A DNA stretch of 64,000 bases, taken from NCBI RefSeq assembly GCF_954871325.1, contig NC_088779.1:20338846-20402845 (forward strand). The letters are read 5' to 3'. The notes beneath the pieces are model-generated. The model had not been told where the DNA came from. It saw only the letters and a program-made list of their open reading frames with translations, and did no database searches. This document shows positions 50,101 to 61,335 of the stretch, piece after piece (positions within the stretch are counted from its first letter, which is position 1; each line of letters starts with the position of its first letter). The translations under genes and the position numbers were made by a program. Source of the stretch: Gordionus sp. m RMFG-2023 (taxonomy: Eukaryota; Nematomorpha; Gordioida; Chordodea; Parachordodidae).

Positions 50101-53100
50101 ATTTATAAAAATAAATGGATTTTTAGATATAACTTTTTTTAAATTTTGTTAAAAGCGCCATTTTATATCGGATCGGAAAATTTTATAATATTTGCCGATA
50201 ACCGATATTTTAAAATGGGCGAAATATCGGCCCGATCCGATATAAAATATCGGTACATCCCTAATATTTTCCATATAGAGATTTAAATTTTCAACTGATC
50301 AAAAATATTTTGCTTTTTCTTAAACTACAATTTTAGGTTTGGCATTGGCAGGTTTATGCTTAACCCCAGAGTAAGTTATAAAATGATACAAATTGGAAAA
50401 TTATTTATTGCTCATGTATTTTACTTATCTTTGAACCAATTTACAAAATAAAGACATCACTTTTTTTAAATTTAATTGGGATGTAAATAGGGAAATTTTT
50501 AAATCCTTGGATTAAAGATTTGACTTGTCAATATTATAAATGTAAATAGTTTAGCATTATGTCTTGAGATGTACTGGTTTTAATACCAATCCTAAATCTT
50601 CCCTCTATGGATCCTGCTGGTTCTCATATATAAGCGTTTAATTTTTTAAAATATGAAGATTTTTAAGTAAATGTAAAATTTTTACATAATATTTTGTATA
50701 AAATATGTAAAATTTTTACATAATATTTTGTATAAAACATGTAAAATTAATTTTTTTTTTAAAGTATTTATTTACAACGCAAAATAATTTTATTAGATAA
50801 ATAAAATATTGAATACTCTCAATTAATTATATTTATTCTAGTGTTGAGGATATGCTAAAAAATTAAAATATTTTTTGTAAAATCTGGTATTGGACCTGGC
50901 CTAGATATTAAAATTATTTAAGAAAATTGGTTTCCATTCATCTTTTGTCCTTTAATCTTATTTTTTAATATATTATTTTAAATAGAATTTTTGAAATGTA
51001 TTTACCCATATCTAAATGTTTTATAAAATTTACCTATCCATGAATATGTAGAATGTAAAGAAACATTATTTAAAAAACAAATACAACAATTAAATGAAAA
51101 ATTAAATGAGTTAACATCAGAATTAGCTGGGAAAATACAAGAAAATTCTTTTTTGATTGATGAAAACAGTCGTATTACGAAAGAAATTACATGTTATGAT
51201 GAAACAACATCCAAAAAAGTATATAAATATTAACTAACACCCTTCATTTTATTTTAGATCATTAAATTTCAAAATGAAATTGAAGAACTAGAATCATTTA
51301 AATTACAAGTTGAAGGTAAACAACAATCTTTGACTGATAAGATCAAACAATTGAAACTAGATATACGTTAGACATTATAATATATAATATTTTATCACTA
51401 ATAAAATAATAGAAAATAAAGAAATATTATTTAAAGAACAAACACAAAGAATAAGTGATAAATTAAATGAATCATCATTAGAGCTAAAGAAAGAGAAGCA
51501 AAAAAATGTTCTCTTGATTGATGAATACAATAGTATTAAAGAACAAATTGTATATAACAAGGAAATGGCATCAAAAAGAGTATAGTATAATTTACTAACT
51601 CCATTTTGAATGTATTTTAGCTTATTGAACTTCAAAAAAATATTAAAGATTTGGAAACATTTAAATCACAAAATAATCATGAATGTCAAAAATATGAATC
51701 ACAAATCAGTTTAATATATATATGGAATAATATAATTGTATCTTTAAACCCTGTTATTGAAATTCTTTATTTAACCCCTAAGGGGTATACTGTGGTGTAG
51801 AAACACCATGGAGATTTAAATACTACAAGAAAAATCTTTGGATATTTTAACTTTTTTTAGTATCCTCCTATTTTATGCCTAAATATATTTATTCATAGAT
51901 TTTTAGAATGTTTTTTAAACTGTAAACATAAACACTATAACTCATAAATAATAACAAATTTATACTAATATTTAAATTTTAATAAAATAAATTTAGTTAT
52001 TGCTGCATGTTTTAAATAGATTTTAATTGTAAAAATGTATTTAAGGCTAACTTAATATGCCTAAATTAATTTAATATAGAAAGACCGGATTGTTAATCTT
52101 TACTAAAGCCCTATAATATATGAGATTAAAATTTCGAATTTTCAACTATTTCTCTTCCAATAAAAAAGGAAGTTTCCTTGATCATTCTGCATTTCATAAA
52201 TAAGATCTTCGGGCATTCGAAATATTTATGATTCTATTGCCCCTCTAAAATTGATTTAGAAAGGTTTGGACCAGTTATCTGCTAATTATTAAATTATTAT
52301 CCATAATTTAAATATTTTTTATCAAATTCTCTAATTTTCTATATTACCTAATCATCTTATATCTTATAATTTGAAAAATTAATAATGATTTTGGTATAGA
52401 AAAATTGGAAGAAGAACTGGAACTGGAAAGAAGAAAAGCCTCTGAACTGAAAACATATAACTTCGAGTTACAGGATAAATTAAGTTTGATATATTACACA
52501 TATATTTTTGTAACAAACATTTTTTTAAAATTATTATATTTGTTTGTTTATTTTCCATTATTTGAATATTGAAAGATGATATCAAAGAAATTTTCAAAAA
52601 GGATAAAATCGTTTCAGAAGATCAAATCAACATGTTGAAGGTCGATTTGGAAGAGTACAAAAATGAGTATGATAAATTATGTGATAACTACAAAGAGGCC
52701 CAAGAGATTGTAAATGGATTTCAACTCGAAATACAGCAAATGACCTCTTACATTAATACCAAGGAAAATGAAATCAAAGTTTTATTTTATATATATCTCA
52801 TTTTATTCTTATTAATGTCTATATTAACTTTAGTCTGAATAGAAATCGTTTTATTCATGTTAACCTTTGCAATTTCGAAATATCTAAGGTTTTATAAACA
52901 ATATATTTTGAATTATTTATAGAATATCAACAACCTTTTAGAACAAAATAGTAATAATCAACAACAGATATTGAAAGAATACGACGATAATTACAAATTA
53001 AAAATCTCCTCTTTCAAAGAACAATTATCTCAAGAATCTGAAGAGACTTATAATAAACTCAAAATGTATAAACAATATTAAATTTCTATTGATGTTCTAA

Positions 53101-55733
53101 TATAACCATTTTTTAAGTCCAAATAACCTTTTTGTTATAACTATTTTTATTGTCCTTTTGAAGTTAATTGTGTTTCGATTATTCGATCAAGATTTAATGT
53201 TTATTAAATACAATTTTAAAGAGGGGGTGAATATAAAAACAAAATTAACGAAAGTTTTAACAATCTAGATCCAGGAAATTTTTTTCAGAGCTTGTTACTG
53301 GTACAAATCTTGGAACCTATCTTTTAAATTTTAAAGGAACCAAACTCCATTTTAAAATTTTCACAGATCATATCTAACGAAAGTGCAAGTATATTTTGTA
53401 TACAGTTCAAAATAGTGACTGAATCAATTTAGAGGGTTTCAAATTTTAAGACCAGAATGATCTAAAAATATTTGAAACTAGAACTCTTCAATTTCAAGAT
53501 AGTTTAGTCAACATTACTAATATTTTAAAACATAAATAGACAACTATATTATCATTTTTTAACAATAAAGTTTAGTCATCACGAATCCCCAAAAGTGGAT
53601 ATACCTGCACATTGCCAAAAAGTGCCAAAGGATTAAATTTAATAAATGCACTAAAATATAGTAAAATGCCTTTTTAAAAGTATCAAACGACCAAATTTAA
53701 TAGCAAATATTGAACTATAAAATAAATGAGCTAATACAATACTAAATTAGAAAATTTAAAAGTAATTGAGCAAAAATTCGCAAAATGTCGTTTAGCCTAA
53801 AAGTGCTAAAGAAATTTAATAGCAACCACTCAAATTATTTAATAAATGTGCAAATCTAATGGTAAATTAGCAAAATGTCGTAAAAAGTGCCAAGTGACAT
53901 AATTTAATAACAAAACTCCACTTATATAATAAATTCGCAAAAATGTTATATCTTGGCACTTTTTAATGGCTATCGACAAGGCCCCCCAACCCAACAGGGA
54001 GGTGATATTTTGGTTTTTTTTGTTTACGGCAAAAAATGGGCCAAAAAGTTAATGCTTTGGGGAAATATCTAAAAAAAAGATGCATTCGTATCAAGGTTAA
54101 TACATACCTTTATATCAGCGGTATATAAGCTGGACAAATTGTGCCAAATTTTATTTCAATCATTTTGGTTATGGCAGTAAAATTTATATATAATGTGAAT
54201 ACATGATTTAATCAATTAGTCCTAATACTACAATTTACAAATAAATACTATTTTTTGTACTTTATTTAAATACCCAAACAAATATATTATATAATTACGC
54301 AAGAAGAGTTTTTGTTACTAATTGTCATCATTTACATTATATTTAATTCGAAATCTTATATTAAAGAAAAAATAATAATTTTATATTTTAAATTATCTTG
54401 ACTTATTAATATAGTTGGGTAATAGTTAAATGCTCGCTAATTAGACTCAATCTTCAAACGCATTCCAAGAAAATCCGTTAACATTCAGGCGTTGTAATTT
54501 ATATTAGTTTCTTTCAAATTTGATCTATTATATTTTTAAGAAAAACCCCATGACTAAAATGTTGGTTTTTGGCTATGGCTAAAAATAGAGTTACCCAACT
54601 ACTTATTAAAGATAATTTTTAATTCAAAATTGATTGGCATTCCATATAAGTTGCTTTTTGACTTTAAAAAAGTCTTATTGGGATTGGTCATAAAAGCATT
54701 CTAAAACAATCGTCTATTTTAAAGTTATAAGATATATATTATCATTTTAAAAAAATTATCTTATAAATTTTGAAACTTAAAAAAAAAATTTAATCTTTAA
54801 TATCATGATTTTAGTTGTGAAACCACCCTCGATGAAGCTAACAAACAAATCATAGTGCTCAAGGTTGAGAAAGAGAATCTAGCTAAATTGAATGCCAAAG
54901 TGACGAAAGAATTGAAAAATTTTGAATTAGAACAAGCCGATACCATGGGTCATCACAATCACAAACAAAAAATCAGGCACGTTATAACTTTGAAAGAAGA
55001 AAATTTAAAGTTGAATGATGTAAATCATCATTTTATTTAATTTTTAATGTCAAATAACTATTTTACACACAATATCATTTTAGGAAGGGCACTTGACATC
55101 ACTAAACAACTAATGTTCTATTTTTATTGTGCATTAAAAACATTCCTTTTTTTAAATATAGTCGAGCTCAGAAATTTCTAGAATTCTTATTATTTTTAAC
55201 AACTTTAAATAGCAACTTATAAAATACAATAATTAGTTATAATAATATCGCCACCTCGTTTTATAAAATGATATAAATCCAAAATTTGATAGACATATTA
55301 ATTATATTTGGAATAAGACACATTTATACTAAAAACATCTAAATCAAATTTATTAATTAATAGATAAATATTGTTGAAATATTTGTATATTGTTTATTTG
55401 ATCAATTAATTTAAATTTATAGCTCTTAAGGTAATAGATTTTTCAGAGGAGCTATTAACTAGAATTAAGAATATTTTTAAAAAACTAAAATATGTTTATA
55501 CAAAATTTTATGAAAAAAAATCTTCCCCGATATTTTATTTTCATTTCTCTTATTAATGTGTGAATAAGGAACTAAACAAAGTCAAGCACGATTTGAAAAA
55601 GAAGGACCAACTTTTGAAAGCTTATGAAGATAAGATGAATAGATTGGAAGGTAAAAAGAAATTTGATCCTAAATTAGCTTTTCAATGTCACATATTGAAA
55701 GAGGTTAATGAGAACAAAGAGAATATACTTTGA
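47161..55733 (+). CDS. HMMR: Hyaluronan-mediated motility receptor (RHAMM), spindle-associated coiled-coil protein
   Basis: Thirteen exons with GT-AG introns and unbroken phase give 1,641 nt, 546 residues (human 724): 47,161-47,206; 47,244-47,336; 47,375-47,478; 47,523-47,589; 51,052-51,218; 51,258-51,366; 51,413-51,579; 51,621-51,708; 52,400-52,483; 52,576-52,778; 52,923-53,065; 54,815-55,019; 55,569-55,733. HMMR binds microtubules and spindle poles through coiled coils and a C-terminal leucine-zipper region. The N-terminus MSFSRAKIKRFND parallels human MSFPKAPLKRFND, followed by GPPVGTYDPK and SIFSKTERFKEM (human SPGAYDVK, SFQKSQRF). The middle is charged coiled coil. The C-terminus has GHHNHKQKIRHVITLKEEN (residues about 469-487; human GHQNLKQKIKHVVKLKDEN) and FDPKLAF followed by KENIL (human FDPSKAF and KEN). 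KIF15 shares the C-terminal motif but the N-terminus excludes it: no motor domain. Exons 5-6 and 7-8 are a tandem duplication. Confidence 0.94.
48277..48824. mobile_element. hAT MITE in HMMR intron 4, exact target duplication
   Basis: A 548-bp element flanked by ATTAGAAT (48,269-48,276 and 48,825-48,832). Ends CAGGCACCCAAACC and, in reverse complement, CAGGGGCCCAGAGTGAACC. GGTTACGGTT-type motifs recur inside. Confidence 0.9.
49553..50263. mobile_element. hAT MITE (TAGGGRTGTACC ends) in HMMR intron 4
   Basis: A 711-bp element flanked by an exact ATATTTTC duplication (49,545-49,552 and 50,264-50,271). Ends TAGGGGTGTACCAATA and, in reverse complement, TAGGGATGTACCGATATTTT. CCGATCCGATAT and ATCGG motifs recur near both ends. 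A second copy lies at 36,227. Confidence 0.92.
50564..50925. mobile_element. MITE related to the 27,849 element, opposite orientation
   Basis: Starts TTGAGATGTACTGG, resembling the 27,849 family end TAGAGATGTACC, and its interior matches that element in reverse complement across AGATAAATAAAATATTGAAT and AATTATATTTATTCTA. The right limit near GGTATTGGACCTGG is approximate. Confidence 0.5.
51052..51708 (+). repeat. Tandem duplication of an HMMR exon pair
   Basis: Exon 5 (167 nt) and exon 7 (167 nt) encode related sequence: KETLFKKQIQQLNEKLNEL against KEILFKEQTQRISDKLNES, then SFLIDENS against VLLIDEYN. Exon 6 and exon 8 start IIKFQNEIEELESFK and LIELQKNIKDLETFK. Donors and phases are the same in both pairs, so loss or gain of one pair keeps the frame. 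Confidence 0.88.
53590..53970. repeat. Degenerate tandem repeat in HMMR intron 11
   Basis: Three to five eroded units of roughly 100 bp sharing AAAAAGTGCCAA, AATTTAATA(A/G)CAA, ATAATAAAT and GCAAAATGTCG. No coding sequence. The intron is the second longest of the gene (1,749 bp). Confidence 0.6.
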
Positions 55734-55827
55734 TTTTTAATTTTTGTATAAATTATTTATGTGTAATATTATAAATAATATATAAATGTATCTGTTATAG
55801 TATAAAATCGATTGAAATTTTTTTTTA

Positions 55828-55833
55828 AATAAA
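55828..55833 (+). terminator. Candidate HMMR polyadenylation signal
   Basis: AATAAA 95 bp after the HMMR stop codon, in T-rich sequence. Other A/T-rich variants are close, so the choice is provisional. Confidence 0.4.
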
Positions 55834-58800
55834 ATTCATTTTTTTTAATTGTTTTGCTTGCATATTTTGATTGATTATTTTTAGAAAGTCAAAAAAATCT
55901 TATTTTTATATATCACATTATAATTACAAAGACTTAATTGTATATGATTAAAATTTAAAAGAGGAGTCATGAAATTAATTTTTATACCATCTTAATTTTC
56001 AAGAAAGGAGGGAGCTATTAGTTCTTCCTCCGTTTTATGGCGATTTCCAGGTTTACTCAGGTAGGCCCGTTTTCCCTCTGATTTTTCTTTTCCATTTCTG
56101 ACGGTCCTGAACATCAATATTTGTAAGATTCTTGCTTTTCATATCCGCCGCTATCACATTTGTCCACGTCATCTTGGGCCTTCTTCTATGTCTTGTTCCT
56201 CTTCCATCAAGGTGCATCTCTTTACCCAGTCATCTTTTGTCATACGTTCCACATGCCCAAACCATCTTAGTCTATTTCGTCGCATTACCACTCCTATCAT
56301 TTCTATACCCTATCTTCGCAATTCCTTGCTAGTTTTTTTCTCTCAGAAAAACGCCACACATCCATCTAATCATTCTCATCTCTGTTTTTTCTAATTTGGC
56401 TTCGTCAGTCGCTTTCGTTGCCCATGTTTCGCCGCCATAAACTAAACAACTCATCATAACTTACGAAACTTTCCCCTTTAACTTCAGAGACCTTTTTATT
56501 TGTTAGAATAGGCGACATCTCTCTGAACTTCTTCCATGTTTGTCTGACCCTTGCAACAACGGCAGAATCTGCATCACCATCTGGGTTTAGCATATCACCC
56601 AAATAACAAAACTTATCCACTTTTTCTAGGGTTAACCTATTTCCAATATCCAAACCACCATTTTCTACGTTATCATTATTATGCACGATCTACAAATAAA
56701 AGTCATTCATGATAACATCAAACTTCCTTTTTTCCAGCTACATCTATTATATACCCATTTATGACATCTGGTGCATTAGATTGAATTTCTAACAACTCCC
56801 TTCCCGCATACAGCACAAGGCCACTTACCGGATTCCTCCATCTTTAGAATTTTCCAACCAATCGTCACCTTTGTCTTTGCTATATTCATTTTTATTCCCT
56901 TTGCTTCCATAGCCATCCTCCATTTACTAATTTTATCCCTCAATTCTTCCTCACTGTTTGCCATTAATATAAGGTCATCTGCATATAATAGCTCCTAGGG
57001 AAGTCCTTCGCGTATTTCTCTAGCCACCACTTCCATTACTAATATAAATAATAATGGACTCAGCACGGATCCTTGATGAAGTCCTACCTTCACTTCAAAG
57101 CCTTCACTATCACTATAATCCGTCAGTACTGCTGTTTGTACTCCCACATACATTTCCATCACTGCGATAACCAACCATTCCTCCACACCTGATTTTCTCA
57201 AGGCCCATCTAGTACACCCTGTCATATGCTTTATCCAAGTCAACAAACGCATAATATCGTTTCTTTTCTTTCACAAGATACTTCTCCTGTATTTGTCTCA
57301 CCAAAAATGGCATCTGTTATGCCTTTCCCAGATGTAAAACCAAACTGCATTTCATCCATTTTAGTTTGTTCCCTTATCCGTTTCTCTAACACCCTCTCAA
57401 ATACCTTCATTGCATGTTCCAAGATTTTAATAGCTCTCTAAGACCCGCAATCTAGAGGATCACATTTTCCCTTGTATACTGGGATAATTATACTTCTTCG
57501 CCAGTCCTCGGAAATAGTTCCATCTGTGACAATTTGATTTGCCAAATTCATTAACCATTCAATCCCTAAGTCATCAGGACCTTTAAACATCTCTGATACA
57601 ACCATCGTTAAACCCGATGCCATCCCTTTTTACATCTTTTTCACTGCTCTCTTTATTTCATCTTTGCCAAATTTACACCCTGGACCTTCTACCTTTGCAC
57701 AACTAACATTATTATCCCATTCATTTTCTTCGTTCAAAAGTCCTTCCATGTAGATCTTCCAGGTGTTCTTAACATTTCTATCAATCACCATTTTTCCTTC
57801 CATATTTTTCAAACATTTAACACCTACCACATTTTGCCATCTGCTTTACAATTCGAACCACATTTCTCATTTCTTCAGCGCATTCCATTTCTTTAGCAAA
57901 CTCCTGCCTTTTTTCTTCTTGCGCCTTCGTTATTAATTTCTTAGCATTTCTTTTCGCCATTTTATAATAATCATTATCACTATTATCTTTACTATTATAC
58001 CATTCTTTGAAGCACCTGCGTTTCTCATCCACAGCTTTCGCTACCTTCGGGTTCCACCACCAAGTCTACTTATGTCTAGGCGGCCCTTTTGTCCATCCAC
58101 ATACCTTCTCAGTTGTCATCGCCCAGGCTCTCCTCATGGCTTCCCACTTGTCATTTACTCTAGATGCTTGTGCCACCTCCGCCTCCTTTATCGCCAACTT
58201 CATAAGGAATTGTCGTCTTTCACACTCCTTCAATTTCCAGACCTTAATTGGCACAAATTTTCTTTTATTATCCTGGCGCCTATAAAAGTAAGATCTCCTA
58301 TAACTAGTCGATGCTAATTAATACATTCCTCTCCCGGTATCACTTTCACATTTTTTACTAAACATCTATCATATCTACTTAATAACAAATAATCCACCGC
58401 ACTTTTGGTACTACCCGACTTATAAGTCACAAGCTTCTCTGATTCTTTCTTAAACATTGTATTACAGACAATCATATCCATAGCATCATTAAAATCTAAA
58501 ATCCTCTCCCCTTCCAGATTCCTCATGCCATAACTGTAACCTCCATGTACTCCTTCATAATCCTCACTACTCGCTCCTACATATCCATTCAGATCAACAG
58601 CCAGGATAATCCTCTCTACATTTGCCAGTCTCGATGTCACCCCCAATAAACTGTCGCAAAATATGTCTTTCTCTTCACTTCTTTCAACCTGAGGAACATA
58701 TGCCGAGATAGGAATCGCGTCATTACAGAGAAAACAATTATAGAGAAACTTTTACAGAGAAAACAATTAGAGAGAATGTCGATTATAGAGAATTATTTTA

Positions 58801-59518
58801 TAGAGAATGTATTTTACAGAGAATTTTTTATAGAGAAAACAATTATAGAGAATGTCATATATAGAGAATGATTTTACAGAGAATTATTTTATAGAGAATG
58901 ATTTTACAGAGAATGACTTTATAGAGAATAATTTTATAGAGAATGATTTTACAGAGAATTATTTTATAAATAATGTATTTTATAAAGATTGTATTTTATA
59001 AAGAATTTTACTTAAAGATATGATTATTTTATAAAAAAATGTTATATATAGTCATAGGAAAAAAAAGTTAAAGTATTTTACATAATTTTAAATATTAGAA
59101 TTACCTTATATATACGAGGTTTTTCGATTATTAGATGAATTAATGGTAGAATAAAATTTTGACATGATTTGTAAGTACAAAATAAGATAGATAGTGTTGT
59201 TAAAAGTTTCTTTGGCAATGTAATGCAACTAGTTAAGTTAGTAGTTGGGAAAATATAACAAGTTACAGTTAATAGTTTTCTTTTTTTAAATATAATTAGC
59301 CACTAGTTACAATTATTTTTAGTGTATAGTAGATTCAGGGCTAGCCTGATCGATTAAATAAATTACGTTAAATCGAATATATTTATATTAATATAAATTC
59401 ATTGGCTAAGATTTAAATCAGATAGCAAATGAATGTTAAAAAAATTTCCAAATTTAAATTTATTATTTAATTATATTTATTGAAATATATATATAAATTA
59501 AGTAACCAGTTACTTTTG

Positions 59519-60140
59519 CGCGGATGCCTATTTCATATGTCTCAATGCATATGGCGCACGGTTCAAAAAATCCGCTAATTTGCAATGCATACAAAATCAA
59601 AACAAATTTTGCTATGTACAAAAAAATGTTAATGACACTGGCATATGTACCAATTGAGGATGTAATTCATGGATTCGAGGAATTATATGCCTTTAATTTT
59701 TATCAAGAAAATACTGATATTCTCCCCTCCCCCTTGTTAGAATACTTTGAAGAGACGTGGATTGGGAAAATGATAACGATGGAGAGGAAGTCGCCAATAT
59801 TTAGCATTTCTCCATGGAATTGCTATGAATCGACACTATCTCGTGAACCGAATACAAATAATTCAGTAGAGGACTGGCATAGAAGTTTTTCGTCTCATAT
59901 AAGTTCCCATCATCCAACGATCTGGAAATTTATAAAGAGTCAGTAATTATATTATAAATTTTAGGAATTTAATTTTTAGCTCCCAAAGACGAAGATAGCC
60001 TGAATTATAAATTGGAACAATATTCTTTAGGACTATTGGCTCCATTGTCAAAGAAAGAATATCGCAAAAGGATTTTTCTAATCGTGGAAGATTTTTATTA
60101 TATTATTTATACTATGTTTATTTGGATTTTTTATGAATAA
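59519..60140 (+). pseudogene. MULE transposase, C-terminal fragment
   Basis: The fragment opens with GCLFHMSQCIWRTVQK, shifts frame near 59,575, and continues NAYKIKTNFAMYKKMLMTLA, YVPIEDVIHGFEELY, LEYFEETWIGK, FSISPWNCYESTL and NTNNSVEDWHRSF, the strongly conserved MULE (FLYWCH-associated) signature, ending SSHHPTIWKFIK. A 41-bp GT-AG intron (59,939-59,979) joins in phase to PKDEDSLNYKLEQ and KKEYRKR-IVEDF, matching the usual tail. The FLYWCH finger and the first catalytic aspartates are missing, so the element is internally deleted at its 5' side and inactive. Confidence 0.85.
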
Positions 60141-61119
60141 AAATTAATTTGATATTTCAAAATGATATTGTTAAGCTCAGTATATATTATCAAGGTTTAT
60201 CTTATAAAAACTTCATATACAAATAGTATAAACATATTCTTTAAGTCACATTGCCAAAGTAACTTTTAACAACACTATATATTTTATTTTGTATTATTAT
60301 CTTTAAAAATAAATTTCGTAAAATTCCTTACAAATCATGTCAAAATTTGTTTATCTTTTAGTGGCAAATAACTTTTAACTTAAGAATGGATTATAGGTGT
60401 GTCCCATCTATAAATGAAAATTTTTAGAAAGAATAATAATATAAGTAAGAACTAAATAAATTTTGCTGAAGATAAAAAAAGCTTATAAATGAAAATCTCT
60501 ACATTAGTTTTGTCAAATTAAGTGATTACAATTAACTAGCAACAATTTAGCTAAAAAATATTTATAACTAGTCACATTTACAAAATCGTAACTGTAGCAA
60601 TCGAAAAGTCTTGTGCAAAGATATAATTTTCTGTACCGATTGTAATAATTCAAAAATTACCCAATTATTCTCTTATATAAGGTAATTCTAATATATAATA
60701 TTATGTCAAATACTGAAATTTTTTTTCCCTATGACTATATATATATTTTTTAAAAAATAATCATATTCTTAAATAAAATTCTTTATAAAATAATTCTCTA
60801 TAAAATAATATTCTTTATAAAATAATTCTCTATAAAATAATATTCTTTATAAAATAATTCTATAAATGCATTCATTATAAAATAATTCTCTATAAAATAA
60901 TTCCCTATATAAAATACATTCTTTATAAAATAATTCTATAAAATAATTCTATAAAATACATTCATTATAAAATAATTATAAAATACATTCTCTATAAAAT
61001 CATTCTCTATAAAACTTTTCTGTAAAATCATTCTCAATAAAATCATTCTCTGTAAAATTATTATCTAAAAAATTTTTTTCTATAAAATTATTCTCTATAA
61101 AATTATTCTCTATAAAATT

Positions 61120-61335
61120 ATTCTTTATAAATTATTCTTTATAAAATTATTCTTTATAAAATTATTCTTTATAAAATTATTCTTTATAAAATTATTCTTT
61201 ATAAAATTATTCTTTATAAAATTATTCTTTATAAAATTATTCTTTATAAAATTATTCTTTATAAAATTATTCTTTATAAAATTATTCTTTATAAAATTAT
61301 TCTTTATAAAATTATTCTTTATAAAATTATTCTCT
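61120..61335. repeat. Perfect 15-bp tandem repeat in the MULE right arm
   Basis: About 14 identical units of TTCTTTATAAAATTA. It has expanded from the degenerate arm repeat; the mirror arm lacks it. Its translation in one frame (FIKNN repeated) is an artefact. Confidence 0.92.

Noticed and set aside
50341-50374. Possible HMMR exon between a TTTTAG and a GTAAGT donor
   Set aside because: Exon 4 joins exon 5 in phase and the sequence matches the repeated module; the insert is not needed and its translation (LALAGLCLTPE) does not fit the coiled coil.
51375-51635. 86-codon minus-strand frame
   Set aside because: Antisense to HMMR exons 7-8.
56132-58317. Plus-strand open frames of 66-92 codons across the RTE
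   Set aside because: They are reverse-strand shadows of the LINE's minus-strand coding sequence.
59524-59575. N-terminal residues MPISYVSMHMAH of the MULE frame
   Set aside because: The neighbouring frame reads GCLFHMSQCIWRTVQK, the conserved family sequence, so the ATG-initiated start is out of frame.
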